Source of the DNA: Rheum nobile
Lineage: Eukaryota; Streptophyta; Magnoliopsida; Caryophyllales; Polygonaceae
DNA: 64,000 nucleotides
Reading direction: 5' to 3'
Assembly: GCA_027886185.1 (NCBI GenBank)
Contig: WOAB01000476.1
Span: 1-64,000, forward strand
Positions 1-11,175 of this stretch are shown in pieces. Each line of letters begins with the position of its first letter. Position 1 is the first letter of the stretch. Position numbers and translations under genes: made by a program. The notes under the pieces were generated by a model that did no database searches, had not been told where the DNA came from, and worked only from the letters and a program-made list of their open reading frames with translations.

Positions 1-800
1 ACAGATGAAGAGAGAGAGAAAGTTAACGGCAAAATGAATTGCCCAAAGTGGAATTGTGGTAGGGTTAGAGAAGCCGAAGATATGTTTGTCGTTATGACTA
101 GGCCGTTTGGTACCAATCACAGAAACGGCCCAAATAACGTAAGTTGGCCCAAAACACAGAAACGGCCGTTTGATACCAATTACATGTGTTATATAGTATA
201 AAATTAAATTAATTGATTATTATGGTAATTTTGTTAATTTATTAGGAATATATAAAATTCTACATTGATTGTGTTATTTCGGTTGTAACCCAACACAATA
301 TAATGTTGAGATTAGTTGCTATTATAGATAAATGACAACTAACAAATTCAATTTATTACAATTAATATATTGTTACATAAATCGAGCTTTTGGAATTGGC
401 CCTCTATTTCACTTCCTCATTTTTTATACTTGAGTCTATATGCCGATAAACCTATTTAATGTTGCATGAAAAAGTTACAACCTGTAAAAAAAAATTGGGC
501 CCATATGTCCATTTATTATTTATAATTTTGTATTATAATTTAATAATACGGAGAAATAATTTTTTTTTTTTTTATAAGTACATAATCTCTATTTTGGTAT
601 GTATTAGGCCTATAATCCGAAACCATGCCAATGATCTCTGTTTTGGGCGTGTAAGCCCATGTAACAAAAGAATATAAACATGTCCTTAAATATTTACATT
701 TTTTTTTAAATTTCATAAATATATTTTGTTCAATTTGTGTATTACATCTGATTACACTGAATAAATGTATAAGTTTTATTTTGAATATATTTATGATTTT
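1..800. other. AT-rich stretch without a recognised gene
   Basis: No convincing gene. Two short related pieces carrying GGCCGTTTGRTACCAAT occur near 101-130 and 158-182, and the first also contains the inverse AAACGGCC, so it could fold. A segment near 300-355 is a decayed copy of the basic exon seen at about 810-902. It may be the Helitron 5' flank or 5' untranslated part. Confidence 0.4.
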
Positions 801-809
801 GCAGGGTAA

Positions 810-3055
810 TTTTGTTATGGACGAATTAATTCGACATAATAGAGCGTTGAGATTGACTGTTATTAGAGATAAACGACAACGGACAAATTCAAATCGATTA
901 GGTGAAAAGATCTGCTCAATTCTTTCAACTTTTTTTTCGATAAATTGAAATCTGAAGTTGAATATAAATATTGATTATGCAGGATGTATTCCTGGAGTTA
1001 TCCCCAATTCTTTTGTTAGTGGTCGTATCCCCATGTCCGATATTTCAAATGGTTAGTAATTGTTATTCGATAAAGTCTTCATTTAATTTGATTCGAGCAG
1101 CTATATTGTAATAAGTGTTTGATGTTCTATAATACAATATATCTTTAATTTCATGATTGTTAAAATAGTATTTTAAAAAATAACTATTTTATAAATATGA
1201 AATCATATAATTATAGTTTTTTTTCTCTTGCTTATGCTTAAAATTTCTAACTCATATTTATGTATTTATGCAGTGCAACAAAATATTACAGCGTCGGCTT
1301 TGCATTTACCCCGAAGTGATGAAAACGGTCATAATTCATTTTTATCTATAAGTGTTCCAGATCAAGAAAACTACGGTATAATTTTTTTGGCCTTACTTTT
1401 CATTTTATTCAGTATTAATGTTTTTTTTTAGTAGCTATAATAAGTACATTATGATATAACTATTTATTTGTAGTTCAATTGCACAATGTCATTCTTACAG
1501 CACAAAATTATATTCACAATGTCGAAAGTATAGTATTCTTAAAAGTGGTATGAAATAAGGGATTTATGTACTTATAATATTTGAATTTTATTTTCATTGA
1601 CACATTAGGTCGACAAAGGAGGAAATTGAGAATGAATGTGATAAGACATAAGCGGGATGGAACACCGCTAATTGAATGAGATTAGAACAAAATATATTAT
1701 ATTTAATTACAATTTAAAATTAATGTAGCTCTTGCTTAACCAAAAACTAATGCATGCAATATAATTAGAAATGGTAGCAAGTGTATATTTACCCAGGCTA
1801 AATCATTATCTATTACAGTTTATGTTCTTAAGTTTGAGGTTATTAATAATCTATTATTATTTAATACTTTAATATTCAGGTTCAAGAAATTCATCTGTAT
1901 TGACTGGAGGTTCAAATAATATACCACATATAAGTGATGGTAATAATCATTTTATCGAATATCAAAATTTATTTTGGGTTATACTCATAAGTTGATTATA
2001 ATATTATACCATTATGTTAACAGTTGAATTGCACAATTCAATGTTTACAAAACAAATTGATTTGCAAAATATTGAACAAGGTATGTTATTCGTAAAATTT
2101 ATATGAAATGAGTTATTTTTTATTTATAATAATTGATATTTATTTTCATGCACAACATAGCTCGGCATAGGAGGAAGTTGAGAATGAATGTCATACGACA
2201 TAAGCGACATGGAACATCACTAAACGAATCAGGTAAGCAAAAAAAAATCGTTATTAGTTTAAATTAATAAGTAATGTATATTTTTCTTTACCAAATTTTG
2301 TGCAGACAATGTACTTGAAAATATTAGCAACTCTGTATTTACTCAATCTACACCATTATCTATTACGTGTAATGGTTAGTTATTAATGAAATATATTATG
2401 TAATATACTTTTATGTATGCATTGTCTTAAGTTATAGGTTTTCAAAACAAATAATCATTTAATACTTAAATGTGAAGGTACAAGGAATTCATCTATATTG
2501 TCAGGATGTTCATCTTCTCTACCACAAATAAGTAATGGTACTATTCGATTGTAGTTCTAATTGTACAAAGCGTAGTTGTTATTTTATAATCTTTTATTAT
2601 GTGTATTTGTATAAGAAAAAAAATAATATCCGTGTATTTATGTAGTGTCCGCTAATGTTATGCCGACGGATTTACATTTACCAATAGCCGATCAAATCGC
2701 TACTAACTCAGTTCTACCTATAAGCCTAAATGACAAGGAAAACTATGGTACCAAATTATTGTTTTATCAAGCCATGTTATTAAGTATTATATTATTTTTT
2801 GTCTTACATCACTATGTGTAGTATGATATATGTATTTATTTGCAGCTCCTTTACATAATGCAAGTCTTAGTAATGAAGTTGACATAACAAATGTTGAACA
2901 AGATACAATAGTAATTAGTAAGTATTAATTGAGTGATTTATTGCATTTCAATATTTGTAATTGCTTTCCATTGACAAATTAGCTCGACGTAAGAGGATGT
3001 TGAGAATGAATGTGATTAGGCATAAGAGGCATGGAACACCACTAATTGAATCAGG
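810..3055 (+). repeat. Tandemly multiplied small exons of the Helitron 5' half
   Basis: A series of short exon-like pieces, each bounded by AG before and GT after, recurs in the same order. A basic module encoding about 20 residues with the pattern RRKLRMNVIRHKR lies at about 1611-1676, 2160-2231 and 2983-3055, with older relatives at about 810-902 and 300-355. A module starting with a Leu-His-Asn core lies at about 1473, 2023 and 2846. A Ser-rich module (NSS followed by LSG or LPG) lies at about 1880, 2478 and 5705. A longer module with L-L-P-R/I occurs at about 1274-1373 and 2645-2746. The repeat step is 550-820 bp. The first basic module now ends in a stop (TGA near 1676). That these exons are spliced into the RepHel N-terminus is inferred from position and splice-like borders only. 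Confidence 0.6.
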
Positions 3056-3095
3056 TTAGCAAAAACCGCTTAATTTTATGATAAATCCTTAATGA

Positions 3096-3100
3096 GATTT
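3096..3100. repeat. Target site duplication GATTT, left copy (solo LTR)
   Basis: GATTT directly precedes the LTR and is repeated at 5616-5620 directly after it, which fixes the ends of the solo LTR. Confidence 0.85.
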
Positions 3101-3393
3101 TATGATACCCCGTATTTCTATAAGGATATTTTGGAATTTTGGGATTTTTTCGGAAAGCCCGTTTTGTACGTCGGATTTATTTCAGAGAGTTTAAGACATT
3201 TTGTAATGTGCTCTATCTCTGTAATATTTTTCTCAGTGAAATAATATACAGTCGACGTATTTTGGGAGTTAATATTCGTTCGTGTACGAGTATATTTAAC
3301 CCGGGGTTAAGATTATTACCCAAAAGGTTATTATCCAAGAGGCAACAAAGGAAAAAGGAAGTTTCCTACCACCATCCTCCATTAGGGTTTGCC

Positions 3394-3401
3394 TATAAAA
3401 G
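3394..3401 (+). promoter_or_regulatory. TATA box of the solo LTR
   Basis: TATAAAAG at the same place in the LTR as in the other copies (8404, 16994 and the minus copy at 43586-43593). Probably the U3 core promoter of the element. Confidence 0.6.
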
Positions 3402-3644
3402 GAGGCATGGGAGGAGAGAGAGAGCTCACTCTCAAAGCTCTCAAACTCTCAAAAATGCTCTCTCCGGGAAAACTCAAGCCGATCGTCGGAGCTCGTTTGG
3501 TGTCGTTTCCGGTGGCCAAGAGAAGCTTGGGAGGCCCTTAGAAGCCTAGAAACCAAGCAAGGCAAAAGACGAGCCAAATCGATCGTCGCGGGTAAGCTTT
3601 CTTCTCGCGTATTTTGGTTTCTGTTAGCGACGGCGACAACCGGC

Positions 3645-3885
3645 TAGAAGCGGCGCCCGCCGTGAAGAGCCCGGCGACAGCCGGCTAGAAGCGGCGCCCG
3701 CCGTGAAGAGCCCGGCGACCGCCGTGAAGAAGCCACATCCACCGTGAAGAGTTGCCTTTGAGCGGCGCCCGCCGCATGGGAGGCGGCGCCCGCCACGGTG
3801 AATGCGGCGCCCGCCGTAGTGAGGTGGCGCCCGCCGCAACTGAGGCGGCGCCCGCCGCAAGTGGGGCGGCGCCCGCTGCAAGTTT
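3645..3885 (+). repeat. GC-rich CGGCGCCCGCCG array in the solo LTR
   Basis: About ten near-identical, nearly palindromic units of the form GGCGCCCGCCG separated by 8-20 bases. The same motif (CGGCGACCGCCG) occurs in all related LTRs here but in fewer copies. Open frames on both strands across it are an effect of the GC-rich repeat and are not genes. Confidence 0.8.
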
Positions 3886-5615
3886 GGTTGTTGGCCGGTT
3901 GCTGTCGTGGCTTCTGTGGCCTTCATTCGGGTTTCGTTTCCTTCGATTCCTTTCGTTCTTTCTTAGATCTGTATTGTTGTTTGTCGAATCTAACTTAGGG
4001 TTTCTTTGTGGGTCAATCCGAAGGAATCTGTGCTCCAGATCTGTCCCTGTGTCGAGCCCGGGATCCCGTCGTTAGACTTCATTCAAACTCTGCGGATTCA
4101 GGCAAGTGGCGGTTCGCTCTTGCTCATCGTTCCATATTTACATTAGTTATCAGTAGTTTATCTGAGTAATTAATTTGGAATTATTATTCTGTTTGTCTGG
4201 AAAAGGTTTTATAAACTATTTTGGAAAATCATATAATAGGTTGTATATCTGTTAGAACGACGCTATTATTTATGATCGCCTTGCGGGCATTTATGTGGAT
4301 TTATCCGTACTATTGTTGTGCTTGAACTGTTAGTTAGCATGAGTATTCGTAGGAACGCCTGGATTCTGAGAGGTCCATTCGTTTCTTTATAACTGTTAAG
4401 GGCGAGCAAGACCCTACGATAGTAGAAGCTTGGACTCTGTGAGGTTCATTCTTTCGATATAGATGAGGTTTGGACTCTGTGAGGTTCATTCCTTAGATAT
4501 GTGTTCTGCGTGACAGGGCATATATATTTAAAAGCTTAACGTGTTGTTCGTTTTGGAATTAAATAAGATAAGTGCCCGAGCGCACATAATTAATAAACCT
4601 TCGGCGAGTAGTGCAGCTAGGAAAGCTCGTCTCGACTTGGATCATAGTACGTTCTCTTTCCAATCTGGATTCGCTGTAAGCGGTGAGGTTGGTCGTGAAC
4701 CGAAGCATCTCAGTCAGTTTTTAAATCATCGTTATATGATTCTATAAAGTTCTAGACTTTGATCATAGTACGTTTTCCTTCCAATCTGGATTCGCTGTAA
4801 GTGGTGAGGTTGGTCGTGAACTGAAGCATCTCAGTCAGCTTTTAAACCACTGTTGTCTGATTCTTAAAACTTTCCAGATTTGTCATATTTCCTTAAAGAC
4901 TCAATCTCTTGGAGTCTCTTTTCGAGTCGATCTCTGTAAAGATTCAGTCTTCCAGAGTCTTCTCTGGTGCATACCTTTTGTCATATTCCAGTAGAAGTAT
5001 GGTGGTTGACTATCGTACTCGGTTATTATTCGAGGGATGATGAGTCTAACCTAATATGACTACTTCAAACCTTCTGCTTTGTTCCCTTGCTAGTCTATTT
5101 AGTAGAATAACCCACGAAAATTATTCTCTGCATGTGGGCTGGTGTCATCCGTTCGATTCGGCACATCAGATAGAGTGTAGTTGAGAAGACTAGAATGACT
5201 ATGAAGACGACAATATTTTTGGTTGTTTTAATAGTTTCTTTTAATCAGGTTGAGATCCTTAGGAGATGACCATTGTGGTCAAGATCCTTGTTTATTTATA
5301 TTTAAAAGACTTACGCTGTACTCTGTTTAGATTTAAAAGACTTCTGTTGTACTCTGTATAGTGTTGTGTTTTATTTAAAGTCTTCCGCTGTATTTGTTTA
5401 AACTCTGTGTTTGGCCTATTCGGAATTGGGTTGTAATCCCGTAACTCATGTTTCATTCGATTGATGTTTTGATTTGAATACTTTGATCATTATGTATCAA
5501 TTGTATTCCATGAATTGTATTTAAACCGGTAAAGCCTTGGGTGACCTTGGTAAGGAACACTAGGGTCACTGGAGGTAATACCTTTTCAAATGGGTTAAGA
5601 TTTGGGGGTGTTATA

Positions 5616-5620
5616 GATTT
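5616..5620. repeat. Target site duplication GATTT, right copy
   Basis: Matches 3096-3100. Confidence 0.85.
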
Positions 5621-5704
5621 ACGCTCTCATCTAATTGGATATGCATATATGGTATACATTCCGACATTGTTCAAAATATATGATCACTTACATATTTAAA
5701 TTTC

Positions 5705-6000
5705 AGGAACTGCTAATTCATCTGCGTTGCCAGGGTGTTCATCTACATTACCAAATATTGGTAATGTTATAATTAATATCATTTTTTTTGTATCCATAAT
5801 AGGATCCTGTTTTCCATTACATTAAGATTGTTTAACATGTTGTAATGTCCATAATATATGTTAAAATAAGCACCTTTTAGCATATTTAATATTGGTTACA
5901 ATTTATTTGTTCGACCTTTAATTTGTTTATAACAATATTATACTGTATAGATCGTGTCGCAGAAATGCATAGAACAACAAGAAATCATACTGGTAAACCA
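5705..6000 (+). pseudogene. Helitron small exons after the solo LTR
   Basis: Two exon-like pieces. One at about 5705-5762, after TTTCAG and before GTAATG, is a third copy of the Ser-rich module also seen near 1880 and 2478. The other at about 5951-6000, between ATAG and GTAAG, encodes a short basic piece (HRTTRNH). They are continuous in style with the exons left of the solo LTR and lead into the RepHel exon at 6077. Confidence 0.5.
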
Positions 6001-6076
6001 GGTAAGTCTATTTTATTATTTGCTAAAATTGTATCATAGGTTTGTTTATTGTTTAACGCTTATTTATATGTTATAG

Positions 6077-7890
6077 TGCAATACCTCGATCACGGTGAAG
6101 CAGTGTATGAATGTCTGCATTGTGGGGCATTGCTATGGCATGCTGAAAGATTAAATACACCAGACCCTTCAAGCGAAGATATATGTCATATATCTTCCTT
6201 ATGTTGCATGAAAGGAAAAATTGAGCTCCCATTGCTACAAGAAACACCGCCGTTGTTGAATAATCTTTTGACAAATAAGCATCCAAAAAGCAAACAATTT
6301 TGTGAGAACATTATAGCTTACAATATGATGTTTGCTTTCACCTCTTTGGGAGGAAAGGTCTCACCCATCACGAAAGGTCGTGGAACTTATTGTTACCGAA
6401 TACATGGACAAAATTTTCATAGAATAGGGAGTTTGTTACCAGTGTCGGGGACAACTCCAAAGTTTTTGCAACTCTATATATGATACTGAAAACGAGGATT
6501 CAAACAGAATCAATGTGATAAGGTATGTCAATTACGTATATTTATATTTTCTTTGTTACTACTTATAGTTATATAACATTATTCTTTATTATTAAGACAT
6601 TACGTTGATCTTTACTTATGACAGCTCTAGAGTCAAAAAAGTTGATGATTCGCTTGTGATTGAGTTGAGAAAGATGTTAGATCAACACAACCCCCATGCA
6701 AAAGCATTTAGAATGGCCAGAGATCGATTTAAGGATGAAGGTGTAACAGATATGAAGTTGCGACTGGTTAGTAAAAGAAACACTGATGGTCGGAGATATA
6801 ATCTCCCAACGAGTTCAGAGGTTGCTGCTATTATTCTTAGTGATATTGAAACAAATCTTGAGCCCAGGGACATTATACTTCATACAAGGTCTGGTCAGTT
6901 ACAATGGATTCACGAATTGCATCCTTCGTACCTTGCGCTTCAATATCCGTTGGCATTCCCTTATGGTGAGGACGGGTATAGACCTGACATTGCTGTAAGT
7001 GAAAGGTGCAACACTTCTGCAAGGAAAAGGTCAAGGGTTACGCTAAAAGAATTCTGTCAGTTTCGAATCCACGAGTGTCGAGGCGAAGCTGGGATTCTGA
7101 GGTCATCTAGAAAGTTGTTTCAATAATTTTTGGTTGATGTTTATACAATGATTGAATCAGAAAGGTTGAACTACCATCGAACTCATCAGAAGAACATACG
7201 GGCTGATTTATATAAAAATCTTACCGCAGCAACGAGCAAGGGTCATATAGCACCGGCATCATCTGGAAAGCGAATAGTGTTGCCATCTTCATTTACAAGC
7301 GGTCCTAGATATATGCAGCAGAACTATCAAGATGCAATGGCAATATGCAAACACCATGGCTATCCAGATCTATTCATAACATTCACATGCAATTCAAAAT
7401 GGCCTGAAATTGTCAAGTTTTGCGAAGAAAGGGGTCTACAGTCAGAGGATCGGCCAGACATTATCTGTAGAGTATTCCATATGAAATTGGAGTCCATGAT
7501 CAAAGATTTCAAAGTTAAAAAAATATTTGGCAAAGTTAATTCTGGTAACGTCTCTTTTACTGTCCTCACTTTAGTTATTGTTTACATGTGTATAAAATAT
7601 ATTATTTTCCTGACATGTTTATAGTCTATTAAATGTATCAGTTTCTGATTTTTTTAAATGTATTAAATAAGTTGAACATATAACTTTGACTTATGGATCT
7701 TTTGCAGTTATTTACACAATCGAATTCCAAAAGCGTGGTCTGCCTCATGCACATATTTTATTGTTTCTGGATAAGGAATCTAAGTTGCCAACTACTACAG
7801 ATATTGATACGGTCATCTCGGCTGAAATTCCACACCCAACTGAGGATGCTAATTTATTCAATGTGGTGACAAATTTCATGATGCATGGTC
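6077..7890 (+). pseudogene. Helitron RepHel protein, N-terminal and HUH nuclease exons (broken)
   Basis: First part of the Helitron replication initiator/helicase, which nicks and ligates DNA for rolling-circle transposition. Exons by splice borders: 6077-6522, 6625-7544 and 7708-7890, the last cut by the Tekay insertion. The first exon holds the conserved N-terminal block (YLDHG, then a Cys-His cluster with CLHCG, then NGQNFHRIGSLLP-like residues). The second holds DLFITFTCN, Rep motif 1. The third holds GLPHAHILLFL, whose His-Ala-His at 7746-7754 is the HUH metal site. Breaks: a 2-nt loss in a TA run near 6480 shifts the frame, and a CAA-to-TAA stop lies at 7124-7126 with the same frame resuming after it. 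The frame continues past the insertion at 18891. Family assignment is firm; the copy is dead. Confidence 0.88.
7886..7890. repeat. Target site duplication TGGTC, left copy (Tekay copy 1)
   Basis: TGGTC directly before the 5' LTR, repeated at 18886-18890 directly after the 3' LTR. Confidence 0.92.
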
Positions 7891-8139
7891 GGTGATACCC
7901 CGTATTTTTGTAAGGTTATTTTGGGAATTATGAAATTTTCCCGAGTACCCGTTGTGTACGTCGGATTTAATTCAGGTAGCTTGAGATATTTTGTAATGTG
8001 CTCTATGTCTGTAATATTTTTCTCAGTGAAATAATATACAGACAAGGTGCCTTGAATTTTAAATTGTCATTCGCGTATGATAATTGTTATCCCGGATTAA
8101 TGTCATGTTCGTTCAAAGCTGAACGGGCGGGAAAAAGGT

Positions 8140-8720
8140 GTCACAGCGATCGCCGTAAAGTCGCGGCGACTGCCGTCGTGAGACCCAAGCACGGCGACCG
8201 CCGTAAAGTCACAGCGCCCGCCGTCCCAACGCTCGAGGAGGCAGCTGGTGTGTCATGCCACGGCGACCGTCGTAAATTACGGCGCCCGCCGTAATGGCAG
8301 TCATCGTTGTCCGGCAGTCCTTGCCCGATGGTCGTCGGCGCGATTTCCGGCGAGCGCCGAACTAGCTGTAGGCCCATCTTCTTCGTGCTCCAGACGCTTT
8401 GGCTATAAAAGGGGGTGTTGGGGGAGAGATTTGAGCCATCCCAAACAACGAACCTCTGCCAAAATTGCCTCTCGCCGGAGTTGTGCCTTCGCCGGAATTT
8501 TTGAAGGTCTCGCCGGTGTTGCTTTGGTGTGGTTCCTGAGTGCCTTTGTGAAGCTTTTGGTTAGCCTTGGAGGTTAGAAGCCAAAGCTAGTCGAAGGAGG
8601 CCGAACCGCTCGTGTTTTTGGGTGAGTTTTCTCTCGTTTCAGTCAGTCGTGTTCTTCACGGCGACCGCCGTGTTCTTCACGGCGACCGCCGCCAAGAACG
8701 GCGACCGCCGCCAGTGCCCA
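8140..8720 (+). repeat. CGGCGMCCGCCG units in the 5' LTR
   Basis: Repeated GC-rich near-palindromes lie both upstream (about 8145-8295) and downstream (about 8655-8715) of the TATA box. The same units occur in the 3' LTR, the solo LTR and the minus-strand copy. They give rise to spurious overlapping open frames on both strands. Confidence 0.75.
8404..8411 (+). promoter_or_regulatory. TATA box in the 5' LTR
   Basis: TATAAAAG followed by a G-rich leader. Conserved in place in all Tekay-type LTRs of the window, so it is the probable core promoter that drives the genomic transcript. Confidence 0.65.
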
Positions 8721-10300
8721 GAACGCCTTCTTGGCTTTGGCTTGGTCGGTTGTCGTCGTGGCGTCTTTCCTTTCGTGTTCTTTCGCCGTGTTTAGATTCG
8801 TACTGTTTATGTCAGATCTAACTTAGGGTTCCTTTTATGGGTCGACTCGAAGGTCGTTGTGCTGTCAGAGCTGTACCGTGTCGAGCCCGGAATCCAGTGA
8901 CGTCTTTAGACTATTCTGCGGAGTAAGGCAAGTGGCGGTTCGCTCTTGCTCTTTCGTTCCATATTTACATTAATTATCAGTAGTTTATCTGAGTAATTAA
9001 TTTGGAATGAATATTCGGTTTGTCTGGAAACGGTTTTGATAAACTGTTTTGAAAATCATATAATAGGTTGTATATCTGTTAGAACAACGTTATTATTTGT
9101 GATCGCCTTTCGGGCCTTTATGTGGATTTATCCTGTAAATGTGGTGGTGCTGTAACTGTTTAGTTAGCACTGTTAGATAGGAACGTTACTCGGACTCTGT
9201 CCAATCGTTTCTTTATAATCTGGTATCGGGATGGCTCGTCCCCATCTGGTACTATTCTAAGATCATGATCGGTCTCTTACACGTGTGTGTAGAGACAGGA
9301 CACTTAACTGGTGTCACAAATCTTTCGGTATACGTCACTCTCGACGAAACGTATACTAAGATGTGTCGTCCCATTGGTGGGGTACACATGTAAAAGTCTA
9401 TAACGTGATGTGTGTTTTTAAAACATAAATCAGATAAGTGCTACCTTGACGCACATAATTAATACACCTTGGGCGAGTAGTGCAGCTAAGTTCAGTGCAG
9501 CTAGGAAAACTCATCTTGACTTGAATGTAGTACGTTCTCTTTCCAATCTGGATTCGCTGTAGGCGATGAGGTTGGTCGTAAACCGAAGCATCTCAGTCAG
9601 TTTTAAATCATGGTTGAATGATTCTGTAACTTTCCAGATTTGTCATTGCTTCCTTAAAGACTCATTTCAGTTGGAGTCTTCTTTCGAGTCGATTTCTGTG
9701 AAGATTCAGTCTTCCAGAATCTTCTCTTGTGCATACCTCTTGTTTATTCCAGTAGGAGTATGGTGGTTGACAAGCATACTCGATTATTATTCGAGGGACG
9801 AAGAGTCTAACCTAATACAACTGCTTCGAACCAGTCTGCTTTGTTCCCTTGCTAGTCTATTCATTTAGACTAACCAACCAATATTTTCCCTTGCATGGTT
9901 GGCTGGTGTCATCCGTTCGATTCGGCACATCAGTTAAGAAGTAGCTCAGAAGATTAGAAGGACTATGGAGTCGACGGTGGTTTTTGAATGTTTTAATTAT
10001 TTCTTTAATCAGGTTATGATCCTTTGGACAATAACTCCGATTGTAACTTACTTTCTTAGTCTTCCGCTGTGTTGGGTTTAAACTATGTTTTGACCTATTC
10101 GGGATTGGGTTGTAATCCCGTAACTCTTATTTCCTCGACAATGTTATGTTTTGGAATTTAATGCTTAATCTTTGTGTATCAATTGCATTTCATAAATTGT
10201 ATTTATTTGGTAAAGCCTTGGGTGATCTCGGTAAGGAACACTGGGGTCACTGGCGGTAATACCTTTCCAAAAGGGTTAAGTTTTGGGGGTGTTACAGTTG

Positions 10301-10314
10301 TGGTATCAGAGCCA
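10301..10314 (+). promoter_or_regulatory. Primer binding site (initiator Met-tRNA type)
   Basis: TGGTATCAGAGCCA begins four bases after the 5' LTR. It matches the complement of the 3' end of plant initiator methionine tRNA, the usual primer for minus-strand synthesis in Ty3 and Ty1 elements. Confidence 0.9.
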
Positions 10315-10458
10315 AAGGTTTTAAAACGGGTTTGGGATTTTATAAATCAATTATCCATTTTTGAAAATGCTTTAAAGAGGGCTCTGAATTTTCATTCTGA
10401 AAAGAATTTAAAAACACCGTTCATAGTCATATCTTCTTTATAGTCTGATATAGTAAGC

Positions 10459-11175
10459 TTGCTTCTATGTCTAGAAAGACTAATTCCTTCCTTATTGTTC
10501 GATAGGATGGGTGTCTGCTTTTCTATTGTTAGGGGGTCGGAAGACGCCAAGTCGGATCAGCCGAGGCTAGATTTTCCGTTACCTCGGCGATGTTTCGAGG
10601 TTGGAGGCCCGAGTAGCCCACCCGAAGACGTCAAGCACGTTCTCCCCGAGTCGGTTGTCCTTGTAGCCAGGAATGCTATGGTCCCTAGACCTGCACCTAT
10701 GCCGCCACCAAGGGTGGAGGGAGTACAGGAATGGGAGCAAGAAGACGAGTTGTCAAGGTATGAACAAGGGGTTTACCAAGATGACTTTCTACTAGGACCA
10801 ATTCCCGAGGAGATCGAGTACGAGGAGGAGGAAGAGGAGATGCTTGAGCAAGATCCTGTCGAGGACGAGGAGATGATCGAGGATGATTCCGAGGATGAGG
10901 ATCCCAGCGAGGATGATCTCGAGGAAGAGGATCCCATCGAGGATGCTCCCGAGGATGAGGATCCCATAGAGGATGATCCAGAAGAGGATCCAGAGTTGGA
11001 CCTTGGAGGGCAGAATCAGGAGCCCGGTACAGGATTGTCACCAGTGCCAGAGTACGCACCCATGTCAGAAGCTGATTGGGAGGCACTGTATACCGAGTAC
11101 GGTATTGGGAGAAGTGACAGGGAATCACAGCCTATCCCTACTCCAATGAGATGGAGGTCGGAATCCGAGCTATAG
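10459..11175 (+). CDS. Acidic extra ORF between LTR and gag of Tekay copy 1
   Basis: A frame of 238 residues upstream of gag on the same strand. The probable start is the Met of MGVCF at 10507, because the minus-strand copy has the same start at 50058. The middle is very acidic, with tandem repeats of about 10 residues of the kind EDEDPIEDD (roughly residues 115-190). The N-terminal part keeps PRLDFPLP and PPEDVKHVLPESVV in both copies. No known domain is recognised. Most Tekay-type elements are not expected to carry an additional frame here, although other Ty3 lineages (Tat/Ogre) do. Both copies share a stop at LR followed by TAG, and homology continues past it to about 11433, so the protein may once have been longer. 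Function unknown. Confidence 0.55.
   Translation: MLLCLERLIPSLLFDRMGVCFSIVRGSEDAKSDQPRLDFPLPRRCFEVGGPSSPPEDVKHVLPESVVLVARNAMVPRPAPMPPPRVEGVQEWEQEDELSRYEQGVYQDDFLLGPIPEEIEYEEEEEEMLEQDPVEDEEMIEDDSEDEDPSEDDLEEEDPIEDAPEDEDPIEDDPEEDPELDLGGQNQEPGTGLSPVPEYAPMSEADWEALYTEYGIGRSDRESQPIPTPMRWRSESEL

Larger units (their letters stand above)
3101..5615 (+). mobile_element. Solo LTR of a Tekay-type Ty3 element
   Basis: This 2515-bp segment is homologous along its length to the LTRs at 7891-10296 and 16481-18885 but has no internal region. It is flanked by GATTT on both sides, so it arose by recombination between two LTRs. Its ends read TATGATACC and TTATA where the intact relatives have TGTGATACC and TTACA. 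Each is one G-to-A or C-to-T change, as expected from decay of methylated cytosines. A TATAAAAG box sits at 3394. Downstream is an enlarged array of CGGCGCCCGCCG-like units (about 3650-3885). It splits the Helitron between its multiplied exons. Confidence 0.9.
7891..10296 (+). repeat. 5' LTR of Tekay copy 1
   Basis: 2406 bp, starting GGTGATACC (the 3' LTR starts TGTGATACC, so the first base is mutated) and ending GTTACA. It contains a TATAAAAG box at 8404, CGGCGACCGCCG units at about 8145-8295 and 8655-8715, and a splice-donor-like GGTGAGT near 8620. Paired with 16481-18885. Confidence 0.93.

Noticed and set aside
3624..4075. Overlapping open frames on both strands in the solo LTR
   Set aside because: They come from the CGGCGCCCGCCG array, which lacks stops in several frames. 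There is no domain, and no matching frame is kept in the other LTR copies.
10697..11128. Minus-strand frames opposite the acidic ORF
   Set aside because: Shadows of the GAGGAT-rich acidic repeat; serine/proline-rich low complexity.
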